From an uncultured Alphaproteobacteria bacterium (GTDB lineage: Bacteria > Pseudomonadota > Alphaproteobacteria > HIMB59 > GCA-002718135), in the NCBI GenBank assembly GCA_902593125.1, contig CACJGU010000011.1, forward strand, positions 1 to 40,652: a stretch of DNA of 40,652 nucleotides, read 5' to 3'. The notes below the pieces were generated by a model. The model searched no databases, had not been told where the DNA came from, and saw only the letters and a program-made list of their open reading frames with translations. Shown piece after piece: positions 1 through 8,013 of the stretch (position 1 is the stretch's first letter; each line of letters opens with the position of its first letter). Position numbers and translations under genes: made by a program.

Positions 1-24
1 GAAGAAATAAACGATCTTATGTAA
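1..24 (+). CDS. possible 3' end of an upstream gene (partial)
   Basis: Frame 1 reads seven codons and then TAA at 22-24. A strong rho-independent terminator follows at 55-86, which suggests that a plus-strand gene ends just upstream of it. The other two plus frames also stop early (8-10 and 27-29), so the frame is a guess. No function can be read from so few residues. Confidence 0.25.
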   Translation, partial: EEINDLM

Positions 25-54
25 TTTGAGATTATTTATTATTAACTTTTTATT

Positions 55-86
55 ACAGCGGCTTTATAAAAGCCGCTGTTTTATTT
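55..86 (+). terminator. rho-independent terminator upstream of the metE-like gene
   Basis: A perfect 11-bp stem (55-65 with 69-79) encloses a 3-nt loop and is followed by a T-rich tract. It lies only about 25 bp before the next start codon. It therefore ends an upstream plus-strand transcript, and it could also act as an intercistronic attenuator if the metE-like gene is partly read from upstream. Confidence 0.85.
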
Positions 87-111
87 TAAATTTAAATGGG
101 AGTAAAAATAG

Positions 112-1191
112 ATGCCTCTTAAAACAACTACAATAGGTGCTTATCCAAAACCGAAACAAACACCTATTCAAGATTGGTTTTTAGGGACAAAATCAGAAGA
201 AGAGAGAAAAGCGTCAAAAGGATTATTATCAAATTGGTCACCTGGCGCATATGAAAAAGCATTAGAGTCTGCAGGTGCAGATGCTGAAAAATTATTTTTA
301 GCAGCAATTAAAGAAGTTATAACTGATCAAGTAAATGCGGGTATTGATGTTCCAACAGATGGAGAAGTCAGACGTGAGAGTTACGTATTATATCAATGTC
401 GATTTTTAAATGGAGTAAGTTTTAAAGAAGTTACACATAAGTCAGTAAGACAAGGCGCGTTCGAAGCTGATCTTCCAACTATTGTTGCACCGATTTCAAG
501 TAAAGAAATACGTATGCATCTAGACTGGAAGAGTGCACAACAATTTACAAAAAATCCAGTTAAAATTACCCTACCTGGACCAATGACAATAACAGATTCA
601 ATTGCTAACAACTACTATGATGACATGAAAAAACTTGGTTTTGATTTAGCATTAGCCCTTAATAAAGAAGTTAAAGCACTTGTAGATGCAGGTTGTCAGT
701 ATATTCAAATTGATGAACCAGTATTTGCTAGAAAGCCCGATGAAGCTCATTCATATGGTATGGAAAATTTAGAAAGAATGATGCATGGTATACCTAAAGA
801 AGTGCAACGTGTTTGCCATATTTGTTGTGGTTATCCTAATTCATTAGATTCAGAAGGTTATAAAAAGGCTGATTTAGATGCTTATGATAGAATTGCATCA
901 CTTGTAGATGATTCAACTATTGATGAAGTATCTTTAGAAGATTCACATAGGCATAATGATTTAAATCTTTTAGAAAAATTTACTAAAACAAAAGTAATTT
1001 TTGGATTTATTGATATTGCAAAAAGCAGAATGGAATCTGTTGAAGAAGTAAGAGTTCGTATCAAAGATTCACTTGAACATATTGATGAACACCGCTTAAT
1101 AGCTGCACCAGATTGTGGTTTAGGTTTCTTTACTCGAGAACAAGCAATTGAGAAAATGACAATTTTAACTAAAGCGGCAAAATCAATTTAA
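112..1191 (+). CDS. core-type cobalamin-independent methionine synthase-like zinc methyltransferase
   Basis: At 359 residues this matches only the C-terminal catalytic barrel of MetE; the usual N-terminal duplicate is absent. The four zinc ligands of MetE are recognisable as H236 and C238, E276 (in the V-S-L-E segment) and C335 (in PDCGLGF), and the N-terminal TTTIGAYPK segment is typical. Zinc in this family activates a thiol as methyl acceptor. Core MetE proteins transfer methyl groups from corrinoid proteins or other donors rather than from polyglutamylated folate, so donor and acceptor here are unknown. A GGGAG ribosome-binding site precedes the ATG. The gene is 4 bp from the iron alcohol dehydrogenase gene, so it heads a three-gene operon. 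A role in phosphonate or C1 metabolism is inferred from context only; ordinary methionine synthesis is the alternative. Confidence 0.8.
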   Translation: MPLKTTTIGAYPKPKQTPIQDWFLGTKSEEERKASKGLLSNWSPGAYEKALESAGADAEKLFLAAIKEVITDQVNAGIDVPTDGEVRRESYVLYQCRFLNGVSFKEVTHKSVRQGAFEADLPTIVAPISSKEIRMHLDWKSAQQFTKNPVKITLPGPMTITDSIANNYYDDMKKLGFDLALALNKEVKALVDAGCQYIQIDEPVFARKPDEAHSYGMENLERMMHGIPKEVQRVCHICCGYPNSLDSEGYKKADLDAYDRIASLVDDSTIDEVSLEDSHRHNDLNLLEKFTKTKVIFGFIDIAKSRMESVEEVRVRIKDSLEHIDEHRLIAAPDCGLGFFTREQAIEKMTILTKAAKSI

Positions 1192-1195
1192 TGTA

Positions 1196-2308
1196 ATGTG
1201 GAATTATTTTAATCCTGTTGAAATTATCTTTGGAGAAAATAGATTTAAAGAAGTACATGATGCTCTTAAAAATAAGAACTACATCATAATCACTCATCCA
1301 GAAGAAATTTTTAAAAAATATAGCGATGAATTAAAATCTTCTTCAAATCCACCACTATCCATTATGACGGATGTTCAACCTAATCCAGATTATAAGGATA
1401 TTTTAGAGCTACAAAAAAAATTTTCTTCAATCAATGAATCGGTAGATTATATTTTAGCTATAGGTGGTGGCTCTGTTACAGACACAGCTAAAGCAATTGC
1501 TGCTTTTAAAGATAAACAAGAATATCTAACAGATTTCGTTCGCAATAAGAAAAGTCCAAGAGTCGAAAATCCAATCAAGATTATTGCAATACCTACAACT
1601 TCAGGAACATCAAGTGAGCTTACGTGTTGGGCCACAATTTGGGATAAAGAAAAAAACAATAAATTATCTTTGGCGCATAAATCTCTTTATGCAGAAAAAG
1701 CAATTATCGATCCATCAATTATGGTTGATAAGCCTTTAGGCTTGACCATTTCAACAGGTTTAGATGCTCTCTCTCATTCAATGGAAAGTATTTGGAATAT
1801 TAATGCAAACCCAATTTCTGCTTCTCATGCAATACAAGCATCAAAATTAGTATTAGAAAATTTACCACTTCTCGCTAAAGATTTAAGAAGCGTTGAATTA
1901 CGTTCAAACATTGCTCTGGCATGCGTTCATGCTGGCTTAGCGTTTTCCAATACAAAAACTGCTATTGCGCACAATATATCATACCCTGTGACACTCAATT
2001 ACGGTATTCAGCATGGTATTGCTTGTTCATTTACTTTACCGATGATTACTAAAAGTATGGTTGGAATTGATAGTGTAGCTGAAGAAAGACTAAAATTAAT
2101 TTTTAACGATAACCTAGAGAATGCCGCAAATCATCTGAGTGAATTTATGCGTTCTTTAGAGGTTCCTCTTAACTTAAATGAAATAAAAGTTCCTGTTCAA
2201 GAATGGAATAATATAGTAGATGATGCATTTTTAGGGGAACGAGGTAAAAACTTTATTGGCAATAAAGAAGCCTTCATCTCTTCTGCTAAATCAATGGGAC
2301 TTTATTAG
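1196..2308 (+). CDS. iron-containing alcohol dehydrogenase, phosphonate-associated type
   Basis: A group III (iron-dependent) alcohol dehydrogenase of normal length (370 residues). The dinucleotide loop GGGSVTDTAKA (90-100) and the metal ligands D190, H194, H259 and H273, with the family's +4 and +14 spacing, are visible. The N-terminus (WNYFNPVEIIFG) resembles the subfamily annotated as phosphonate metabolism-associated Fe-ADH. Related enzymes reduce phosphonoacetaldehyde to 2-hydroxyethylphosphonate. Phosphonoacetaldehyde is the product of PhnW, encoded at 7997-9118, which supports a phosphonate substrate, but this is inference. The start is 4 bp after the metE-like stop and the next gene follows after 2 bp, so the three are surely cotranscribed. 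No PEP mutase or phosphonopyruvate decarboxylase gene lies in the window. Confidence 0.8.
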   Translation: MWNYFNPVEIIFGENRFKEVHDALKNKNYIIITHPEEIFKKYSDELKSSSNPPLSIMTDVQPNPDYKDILELQKKFSSINESVDYILAIGGGSVTDTAKAIAAFKDKQEYLTDFVRNKKSPRVENPIKIIAIPTTSGTSSELTCWATIWDKEKNNKLSLAHKSLYAEKAIIDPSIMVDKPLGLTISTGLDALSHSMESIWNINANPISASHAIQASKLVLENLPLLAKDLRSVELRSNIALACVHAGLAFSNTKTAIAHNISYPVTLNYGIQHGIACSFTLPMITKSMVGIDSVAEERLKLIFNDNLENAANHLSEFMRSLEVPLNLNEIKVPVQEWNNIVDDAFLGERGKNFIGNKEAFISSAKSMGLY

Positions 2309-2310
2309 TA

Positions 2311-3417
2311 ATGAAAAAAAATTTCAGGTTTTATGATAACAGACAAAAATATTTATTATTTGTAACTACAACAAATGAAAAAAATCAAATTGCCGATGCG
2401 ATACGTCCTCACGTAAATAAAATTAAACCTCAAAAACCTGGTTTAAAAATATTTGATGCTGGTATGGGTGATGGTTCCTTACTTATGAATGTTATGCGTC
2501 AGTGCCACGAGGCTGAGCCTAACGTACCTTTATTAGTTTGCACAAAAGAAATAAGCATAGAAGATGTAAGATTAGGTTTAGAAAAGTTACCCGATAGGTT
2601 TGTTGAACATAAGAATACCGTTTTTGTCATTTCAAATCTACACTACGCGGAAGCCGCAAACCTAAAATCAAAAAATGAAGTTAAACAGAAAAAAATTAAT
2701 TGGAATATTATTAAATTAAAAGGAGATACCTCTCTTGAATTTGCCCAACAATTAAGAAAACAAAATGAATTTCTAGAAAAAAAATGGAATATAGAAATTA
2801 ATAAAAAGTCAGGTAACCATACTTATAAAGAGCCTTCAGTCATGGTTATCTACCGCGAAGATCAAGAATTTAATGTTAATGAATTAATACCTACCAAAAA
2901 AAAATCAGATAATAAATTTGATCTTATTATTGCTTCACAGCCTTATCGTTCAAGAATTTCAGCAGAAAAGAAATCAAAATACGTCATCGAACCAATGATT
3001 CGAGCGTTAAAATCAAAAGGGAAATTATTAACTATTCATGCTTCAGGAAAAGATCCTGCTAATGAAATAATTCGTAAAATTTGGCCAAAAGAGAACCCAT
3101 TTCCTTCTCTTGGAAATAGTATCATTTCTTATCTTAAGAAAAATTTAGATAAAGATCTATTAAGTAGTTTATCGTTTGGAGAAAAAAGAATTATTAAATG
3201 TAAATTGAGAGCTCTACCAACAGAAATCAGTGGAGGTATAGCGACATCATTAGTTTTTTCTGCTTGGAATGCGTCCATATATGTCAATCAAATGGATGAT
3301 GATCAAGTAATGAAGGTAGAAAAAACAAGAAATTATGAAAAAGTAGTCCAGAAAATAGTTTCTAAAAATAAAGGCCTTTATTTTAACAATGAAATATTTG
3401 TAATCGAAAAAAAATAA
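2311..3417 (+). CDS. class I SAM-dependent methyltransferase-like protein
   Basis: The third gene of the operon encodes 368 residues. A glycine-rich SAM-binding motif I is seen at 46-55 (KIFDAGMGDG) and a motif IV-like segment, FDLIIASQPY, at 203-212, where SxPY recalls the (D/N/S)PPY catalytic loop of amino-methyltransferases. The roughly 150 residues between them exceed the usual spacing and are rich in lysine and asparagine, pointing to an inserted subdomain. No signal peptide or membrane segment is seen. I do not recognise a named family, and the substrate is unknown. Tight linkage to a MetE-like and an alcohol dehydrogenase gene suggests one shared pathway. It converges on the phosphatase gene at 3422 with a 4-bp gap. 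Confidence 0.65.
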   Translation: MKKNFRFYDNRQKYLLFVTTTNEKNQIADAIRPHVNKIKPQKPGLKIFDAGMGDGSLLMNVMRQCHEAEPNVPLLVCTKEISIEDVRLGLEKLPDRFVEHKNTVFVISNLHYAEAANLKSKNEVKQKKINWNIIKLKGDTSLEFAQQLRKQNEFLEKKWNIEINKKSGNHTYKEPSVMVIYREDQEFNVNELIPTKKKSDNKFDLIIASQPYRSRISAEKKSKYVIEPMIRALKSKGKLLTIHASGKDPANEIIRKIWPKENPFPSLGNSIISYLKKNLDKDLLSSLSFGEKRIIKCKLRALPTEISGGIATSLVFSAWNASIYVNQMDDDQVMKVEKTRNYEKVVQKIVSKNKGLYFNNEIFVIEKK

Positions 3418-3421
3418 TTTT

Positions 3422-4216
3422 TTATTTAAACCAATTAACTTCTGTTTTTAAAAAATCTTCAGTATGAATTACTATTCCATTTTTATTTAAAATTGCTACA
3501 TTGTAATTTGGATCAGTATTAGCTAAACCAAGCCTATATTCAGATGAAAAATTTGGTATTAGAGGTGACCATGTGCTCCTTGGCGAGGAAAAACTTATAC
3601 CAAGATATGATCCGGAACTAGTAATATGCTGATGACCAAAAAAAATATGTTTAATATTTTTTTTACTAATCAATATTTCTTTAAATTCTTTTTTATGTTT
3701 TAATCCAATACCATCGCTTTCATCTCTAACCAGTGCCAATGGATTATGGTGCATAAATATATAAATTTCTTTATTATCATCTGTGTTATTTAAAAGATCA
3801 ATCAACCATTCTTGTCTTTTTAACGTATAATGACCAATGTGTGTTCCGTGCTCTAGAGTATCTATAAAAATAAATCTATTATTCTTATAGTCATCGTAGT
3901 ATTGGATAAATCCATTACTATCAGTTGGCACATGATTTAAAGTTTTTTTAAAATTTTCACGATTGTCATGATTACCAGGTATTAGTTTTGGTTCAAGGTT
4001 TAGGGGTAGATTAAATTCTTTTATTATTTTTTTAAACAGATTGTAAGAATCTTCATCTCCAATGTCTGTTATATCACCAGTTATAGCAAACATATCTGCA
4101 TCACGGTGATTTAAAACAATGTGTTCTAAAGCACATTTGAATCTTTCTACAGAGTTTATGCCAAATAATTCATTTGTATGAATATGGGGGTCAGAGAGGT
4201 GAATAATTTTCATCAC
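3422..4216 (-). CDS. calcineurin-like phosphoesterase, CpdA/GpdQ type
   Basis: A 264-residue cytosolic metallophosphoesterase with the full dimetal signature: DPH near residue 9, GDITD, GNHDN, a HH pair and GHQH. This is the class III cyclic nucleotide phosphodiesterase group, which includes CpdA and the glycerophosphodiesterase GpdQ (274 residues). It is transcribed divergently from the UgpB-like gene across a 140-bp intergenic region. A plausible role is hydrolysis of phosphodiesters such as glycerophosphocholine imported by that transporter, freeing glycerol-3-phosphate. This is inference; cAMP hydrolysis remains possible. No signal peptide is present, so it acts after uptake. Confidence 0.8.
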   Translation of the reverse strand: MMKIIHLSDPHIHTNELFGINSVERFKCALEHIVLNHRDADMFAITGDITDIGDEDSYNLFKKIIKEFNLPLNLEPKLIPGNHDNRENFKKTLNHVPTDSNGFIQYYDDYKNNRFIFIDTLEHGTHIGHYTLKRQEWLIDLLNNTDDNKEIYIFMHHNPLALVRDESDGIGLKHKKEFKEILISKKNIKHIFFGHQHITSSGSYLGISFSSPRSTWSPLIPNFSSEYRLGLANTDPNYNVAILNKNGIVIHTEDFLKTEVNWFK

Positions 4217-4289
4217 AAATATTTGCTAAATATACATAAAAAAAAAATAATAAAAAAGAATTAAAAAATTTAAAAAAAAATTAGTTAAA

Positions 4290-4307
4290 ATTTAACAAAA
4301 TATTAAT
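4290..4307 (+). promoter_or_regulatory. candidate Pho box upstream of the ugpB-like gene
   Basis: The 18-mer ATTTAACAAAATATTAAT reads as two 7-bp half-sites separated by 4 bp. It matches the phoB-proximal site TTGTAACAAAAATTTAAT at 14 of 18 positions by hand alignment. It lies about 50 bp before the ugpB-like ATG. In such A/T-rich surroundings chance matches are likely, so it rests mainly on position and function. Confidence 0.45.
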
Positions 4308-4356
4308 ATTTATATCTTAACCAAAAAAACTCATTGATATAAATAGGAGATTTATA

Positions 4357-5631
4357 ATGAATATAATTAAATTAGTTATTATCTCTTTAACCGTGGTAAT
4401 AACATCATTAAGTGTAAGGGCTATTGACCTAGAATTTTATTTTCCAGTCGCTGTAGGTGGTGGAGCTGCTCAGGCAATTGAGAAATTTGCAGAAGATTAC
4501 ACAAAATTAAATCCAGATGTAAATGTGAAAGCTGTTTTCACAGGAAGTTATACAGATACAGATACTAAATTTCTAACAGCATGTAAATCTGGAACAGCTC
4601 CTGCAACATCAGTTATGATTGCTGTTACAATTTTTAAATATATAGACGAAGAATGTGTAATGGCTTGGGACGATATATTAACTCAAGACGAAATTGATAA
4701 TTGGATAGGTGGTTTTTATCCTGCTTTTATGGCTAATGGTCAAGTTGATGGTAAAACTTATGGGATTCCATTTCAAAGATCAACACCAGTACTCTATTAC
4801 AATAAGGATGCTTTTAGAGCTGCGGGATTAGATCCTGAAAATCCACCTAAGACTTGGGATGAACAGCTAGAAGTTGCAAAAAAATTAACAATCAAAGATT
4901 CTGATGGAAATGTAAGTCAATACGGAATAAGAATTCCATCTGCTGGTTTTCCATACTGGTTATTTAGTGCAATTGTTTATGGCAATGGTGGAAAAATTAT
5001 GAACGATAATGGCACTGAAACATATATTAATTCACCAGAAGCCATTGAAGCATTAGAAAAACTTGTAGCTCTTAGTACTACTGAAGGGGTGATGAGACCA
5101 GGTATACTTGAATGGGGATCTACTCCACAGGCATTTTTTGAGGGTCAAACTGCAATGATGTGGACTACTACTGGAAATCTGACAAACGTCAGAAATAATG
5201 CTCCGTTTGATTGGGGTGTAGCTTTCATTCCTGGTATTAAACAATTTGGAGCACCAGTTGGAGGAGGAAATTTTTATCTATCAATTGACACTACAGAAGA
5301 GGAACAGCAAGCAACAAAAGACTTTGTAAAATGGATAACAGAACCTAAACAGTCTGTTGCCTGGACAAAAGCCACTGGCTATGTTGCACCTAGAGCTGAG
5401 ACTTGGGAGTCTGATGAAATGAAAGAATTTTTAAAAGAATTTCCATATCCAGCTGTTGCAAGAGATCAGTTGGAGTATGCAGGTCCAGAATTTTCGACCT
5501 ACGAGCAACCTAAAACTGTTTCAATTTTTAATAGAGCGTTAGAAGCAGCAGTTGCCGGGGAAAAAGATCCTAAAACTGCTCTTTTAGAGGCGCATGCCGA
5601 AATTGATAAAATACTAAAAGATTACAGATAA
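4357..5631 (+). CDS. ABC transporter substrate-binding protein, UgpB-like
   Basis: A periplasmic solute-binding protein of family 1 (424 residues) with an N-terminal signal peptide (about 1-23, ending V-R-A). The mature start (LEFYFPVAVGGG) and the segment NPDVNVKAVFTGSYTDT are typical of UgpB-like receptors for glycerol-3-phosphate and its diesters. The GIPFQRSTPVLYYNKDAF segment is the usual lobe-crossing motif of the family. A clear AGGAG ribosome-binding site precedes the ATG. Two MalF/MalG-type permease genes follow after a terminator. The surrounding phosphorus genes favour a phosphorylated ligand: glycerophosphodiester, glycerol-3-phosphate or possibly 2-aminoethylphosphonate. Sugar cannot be excluded from sequence alone. 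Confidence 0.82.
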   Translation: MNIIKLVIISLTVVITSLSVRAIDLEFYFPVAVGGGAAQAIEKFAEDYTKLNPDVNVKAVFTGSYTDTDTKFLTACKSGTAPATSVMIAVTIFKYIDEECVMAWDDILTQDEIDNWIGGFYPAFMANGQVDGKTYGIPFQRSTPVLYYNKDAFRAAGLDPENPPKTWDEQLEVAKKLTIKDSDGNVSQYGIRIPSAGFPYWLFSAIVYGNGGKIMNDNGTETYINSPEAIEALEKLVALSTTEGVMRPGILEWGSTPQAFFEGQTAMMWTTTGNLTNVRNNAPFDWGVAFIPGIKQFGAPVGGGNFYLSIDTTEEEQQATKDFVKWITEPKQSVAWTKATGYVAPRAETWESDEMKEFLKEFPYPAVARDQLEYAGPEFSTYEQPKTVSIFNRALEAAVAGEKDPKTALLEAHAEIDKILKDYR

Positions 5632-5643
5632 AGAAAAAATATC

Positions 5644-5678
5644 AAACGGCACTAGTTAATAATAGTGCCGTTTTTTTT
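5644..5678 (+). terminator. intercistronic terminator between binding protein and permease genes
   Basis: An 11-bp stem (5644-5654 with 5663-5673, AACGGCACTA pairing with TAGTGCCGTT) with an 8-nt loop and a run of eight T. It would reduce transcription into the permease genes, giving an excess of binding protein as is usual for ABC importers. The permease ATG follows directly after the T-run. Confidence 0.85.
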
Positions 5679-6557
5679 ATGATAACTAAAATTAAAAAAC
5701 ATATACCAGTAATTTTACTTTTATCGCCTGGATTCATATTATTATTAACTTTTGTTCACATACCTGTTGTTAAAACAATTTATATGAGTTTTTTTTCTAC
5801 TCCTAAAGGGAGAAAACCAAGTAAGTTTAAAGGTATTGAAAATTATGAACATATGTTTTCAGACCCCATTTTTTGGAAGGTTATGTCTAACAATATTGTT
5901 TATGCAATTTCTACAATCCCATCTTCAATAATTATTGCAATAATTATGGCGCAATGGGTAAACAGCAAGTTACCCGGTAGACCATTGCTTCGTTTTGCAT
6001 ATTTTTTACCTGTAGTTTTACCCTTAATAGCTGTTGGTAATATATGGCTCTTTTTTTTTCTTCCTGGTTTTGGATTAATTGATCAAGTTGGATCTTTATT
6101 TGGTTTCCAAAATACAAATATTTTAGGAAACCCTGATCAAGTTTTATGGGGTATTATTGCTGTAAGTATTTGGAAAGAGTCTGGTTTTTACATGATTTTT
6201 TTTCTAGCTGCTCTTCAAGGAATACCTAGGGAAATGAAAGAGGCAGCAATTATTGAAGGGGCTAATAGTTGGCAAATGTTTTACAAAATTACACTACCAA
6301 TGATAACACCAACCTTATTATTTGTTTCAGTCAATGCAGTAATTACTGCCTTTACACGAATAGAACATTTATTCACTATGACTGGTGGAGGTCCAAATTA
6401 CAACAGCGCTTTATTACTCTATTATATTTATGAGAATGGTTTTGAATTTTGGGATACAGCATACGCAATAACATTATCGGTTTTACTAATTATATTATTG
6501 TCAATAATAGGAATTGGTCAAATTTTTTTATTGGATAGAAAGGTCCATTACCAATAA
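5679..6557 (+). CDS. ABC transporter permease, UgpA/MalF-like
   Basis: A 292-residue inner-membrane permease with about six membrane segments, the first starting near residue 9. The EAA loop, the contact site for the ATPase, is visible as EMKEAAIIEGANSWQMFYKITLPMI at roughly 185-210. The family is carbohydrate uptake transporter-1 (CUT1), which includes UgpA. The ATG directly abuts the T-run of the upstream terminator, so no Shine-Dalgarno sequence is free; translation presumably depends on read-through RNA or leaderless-like initiation. It pairs with the permease encoded 2 bp downstream. Confidence 0.85.
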   Translation: MITKIKKHIPVILLLSPGFILLLTFVHIPVVKTIYMSFFSTPKGRKPSKFKGIENYEHMFSDPIFWKVMSNNIVYAISTIPSSIIIAIIMAQWVNSKLPGRPLLRFAYFLPVVLPLIAVGNIWLFFFLPGFGLIDQVGSLFGFQNTNILGNPDQVLWGIIAVSIWKESGFYMIFFLAALQGIPREMKEAAIIEGANSWQMFYKITLPMITPTLLFVSVNAVITAFTRIEHLFTMTGGGPNYNSALLLYYIYENGFEFWDTAYAITLSVLLIILLSIIGIGQIFLLDRKVHYQ

Positions 6558-6559
6558 AA

Positions 6560-7369
6560 ATGTATTCATTCTATAAAAATATTAATATTATTGGTGCTTG
6601 GTTACTTGGATTTTTATGGTTACTACCGCTCTTATATGCAATCTGGGCTTCGATACACCCAATAGAATATCAAGTTAAATTTGATTTGTTTGCCCCTCTG
6701 ACCTTATACAATTTTGAAAATGCTTGGTCACAAGCTCCTTTTGCAAGATATATGTTCAACACATTTATATACGTTACAATGACCACTTCATGCCAGTTTA
6801 TCTTATGTTCTCTGACTGCATTTGCTTTTGCAAGATATGAGTTTCCTTTTAAGAACATACTTTTTGGATTAGTTTTAATTCAACTAATGATTAATCCAGA
6901 AATCATTCTTATCGAAAATTATAAAACAATTAAATTCTTAAATTTGATAGATACCATTCCTGCAATTAGCCTTCCCTACATTGCATCTGCTTTTGGAATT
7001 TTTGTTTTAAGACAAGCTTTCAAAACTGTTCCAAAAGAGCTAGATGATTCTGCGAGGATTGATGGTGCTGGAGCATTACGAATTTTATGGCATGTTTACA
7101 TACCATTATCTATACCTACTTTTTTAGCTTATGGACTTGTATCAATATCTTATCATTGGAATAATTATTTGTGGCCTTTAATAATAACTAACTCAGAGGA
7201 AACTAGAATTTTAAATGTTGGTTTAGCTATCTTTTCTATGGAGGAATCAGGTATCGAGTGGGCTACTATAAGCGCAGGGACATTAATGGTAACCGCACCA
7301 CTAATAATTGCATTTATTATTTTTCAAAGACAGTTTGTAGAGAGTTTTGCAACTTCGGGTATAAAATAA
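6560..7369 (+). CDS. ABC transporter permease, UgpE/MalG-like
   Basis: The partner permease, 269 residues with about six membrane segments. Its EAA loop is KELDDSARIDGAGALRILWHVYIPLS, near residues 158-183, with the canonical G nine residues after the EAA-like positions. It starts 2 bp after the previous stop. The expected fifth component, a UgpC/MalK-type ATPase gene, is not in the window: the only ABC ATPase here is PstB. The importer must therefore share an ATPase encoded elsewhere. It is the last gene of this plus-strand unit and converges on the AllA-like gene. Confidence 0.85.
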   Translation: MYSFYKNINIIGAWLLGFLWLLPLLYAIWASIHPIEYQVKFDLFAPLTLYNFENAWSQAPFARYMFNTFIYVTMTTSCQFILCSLTAFAFARYEFPFKNILFGLVLIQLMINPEIILIENYKTIKFLNLIDTIPAISLPYIASAFGIFVLRQAFKTVPKELDDSARIDGAGALRILWHVYIPLSIPTFLAYGLVSISYHWNNYLWPLIITNSEETRILNVGLAIFSMEESGIEWATISAGTLMVTAPLIIAFIIFQRQFVESFATSGIK

Positions 7370-7380
7370 TCTATTACCAA

Positions 7381-8013
7381 TTAAATTCTAGTTTTAAAAA
7401 AGATATATTTGTCAAACTCTTCTTTTAAATCAATACTAACTCTTGCATGTACTTTACCTTGTTTTCCTTGAAAAGATTGTTTTTCTGTAACTGGAAACAC
7501 CCCTTCATGCCAAATATTTGGATGAATATACAAACCTTTTGATCCGTCACAATAAAATGCTTTAAAATGTTCTGGTTCAATGTCGTCTGTCGGTAAGGCT
7601 AAAGGACAAATAAATGGTTTATTTTCTTCAGGAAAGAAAAGCTGACCTCCATCAGGATGATAATTTGCATGCCATAAAAAAATTTTTGTTGGATCTGAAT
7701 ATTTATCTTTTTGTAATTCTTGATCAGGATTATTGGAATAACCCAGTATATATTTTCCATCTACTTCATAATCGCTTTTATGTTGAACAGCATTATTTTG
7801 CCCATAAAGCACGTCACCTTGCCACCAGGTATCAAAAGAACCTTCGGTAGTTCCACCTTCATTACCAGTTCCCTCTTCTATGTCACGCCATCCTTGTTTT
7901 GGCCAAGTAACAATTTCAATATCACTATTTTCAAAACTATCGATTAAATACCCATATCCTTTAAGATTTTCATTTGTTGCTTTAACTAAAGGTATTTCAA
8001 TTTCTTTTGTCAT
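7381..8013 (-). CDS. ureidoglycolate lyase (AllA)-like protein in a phosphonate operon
   Basis: 210 residues resembling the AllA/ureidoglycolate lyase fold. The recognisable block is an H-P-D-G-G-Q-x-F-F-P segment (about 117-126) followed some 40 residues later by an IHPNIWHEGVFPV block, where AllA has its His-rich WH motif. An N-terminal GYGYLID and a glycine/threonine-rich stretch near 50-60 are also conserved in what I recall of alphaproteobacterial homologues. The start lies inside the 3' end of phnW (17-bp overlap), so translation is coupled and the two proteins probably serve one pathway. No other purine or ureide catabolic gene is present, so ureidoglycolate is an unlikely substrate. 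The function should be treated as unknown. Confidence 0.7.
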   Translation of the reverse strand: MTKEIEIPLVKATNENLKGYGYLIDSFENSDIEIVTWPKQGWRDIEEGTGNEGGTTEGSFDTWWQGDVLYGQNNAVQHKSDYEVDGKYILGYSNNPDQELQKDKYSDPTKIFLWHANYHPDGGQLFFPEENKPFICPLALPTDDIEPEHFKAFYCDGSKGLYIHPNIWHEGVFPVTEKQSFQGKQGKVHARVSIDLKEEFDKYIFFKTRI

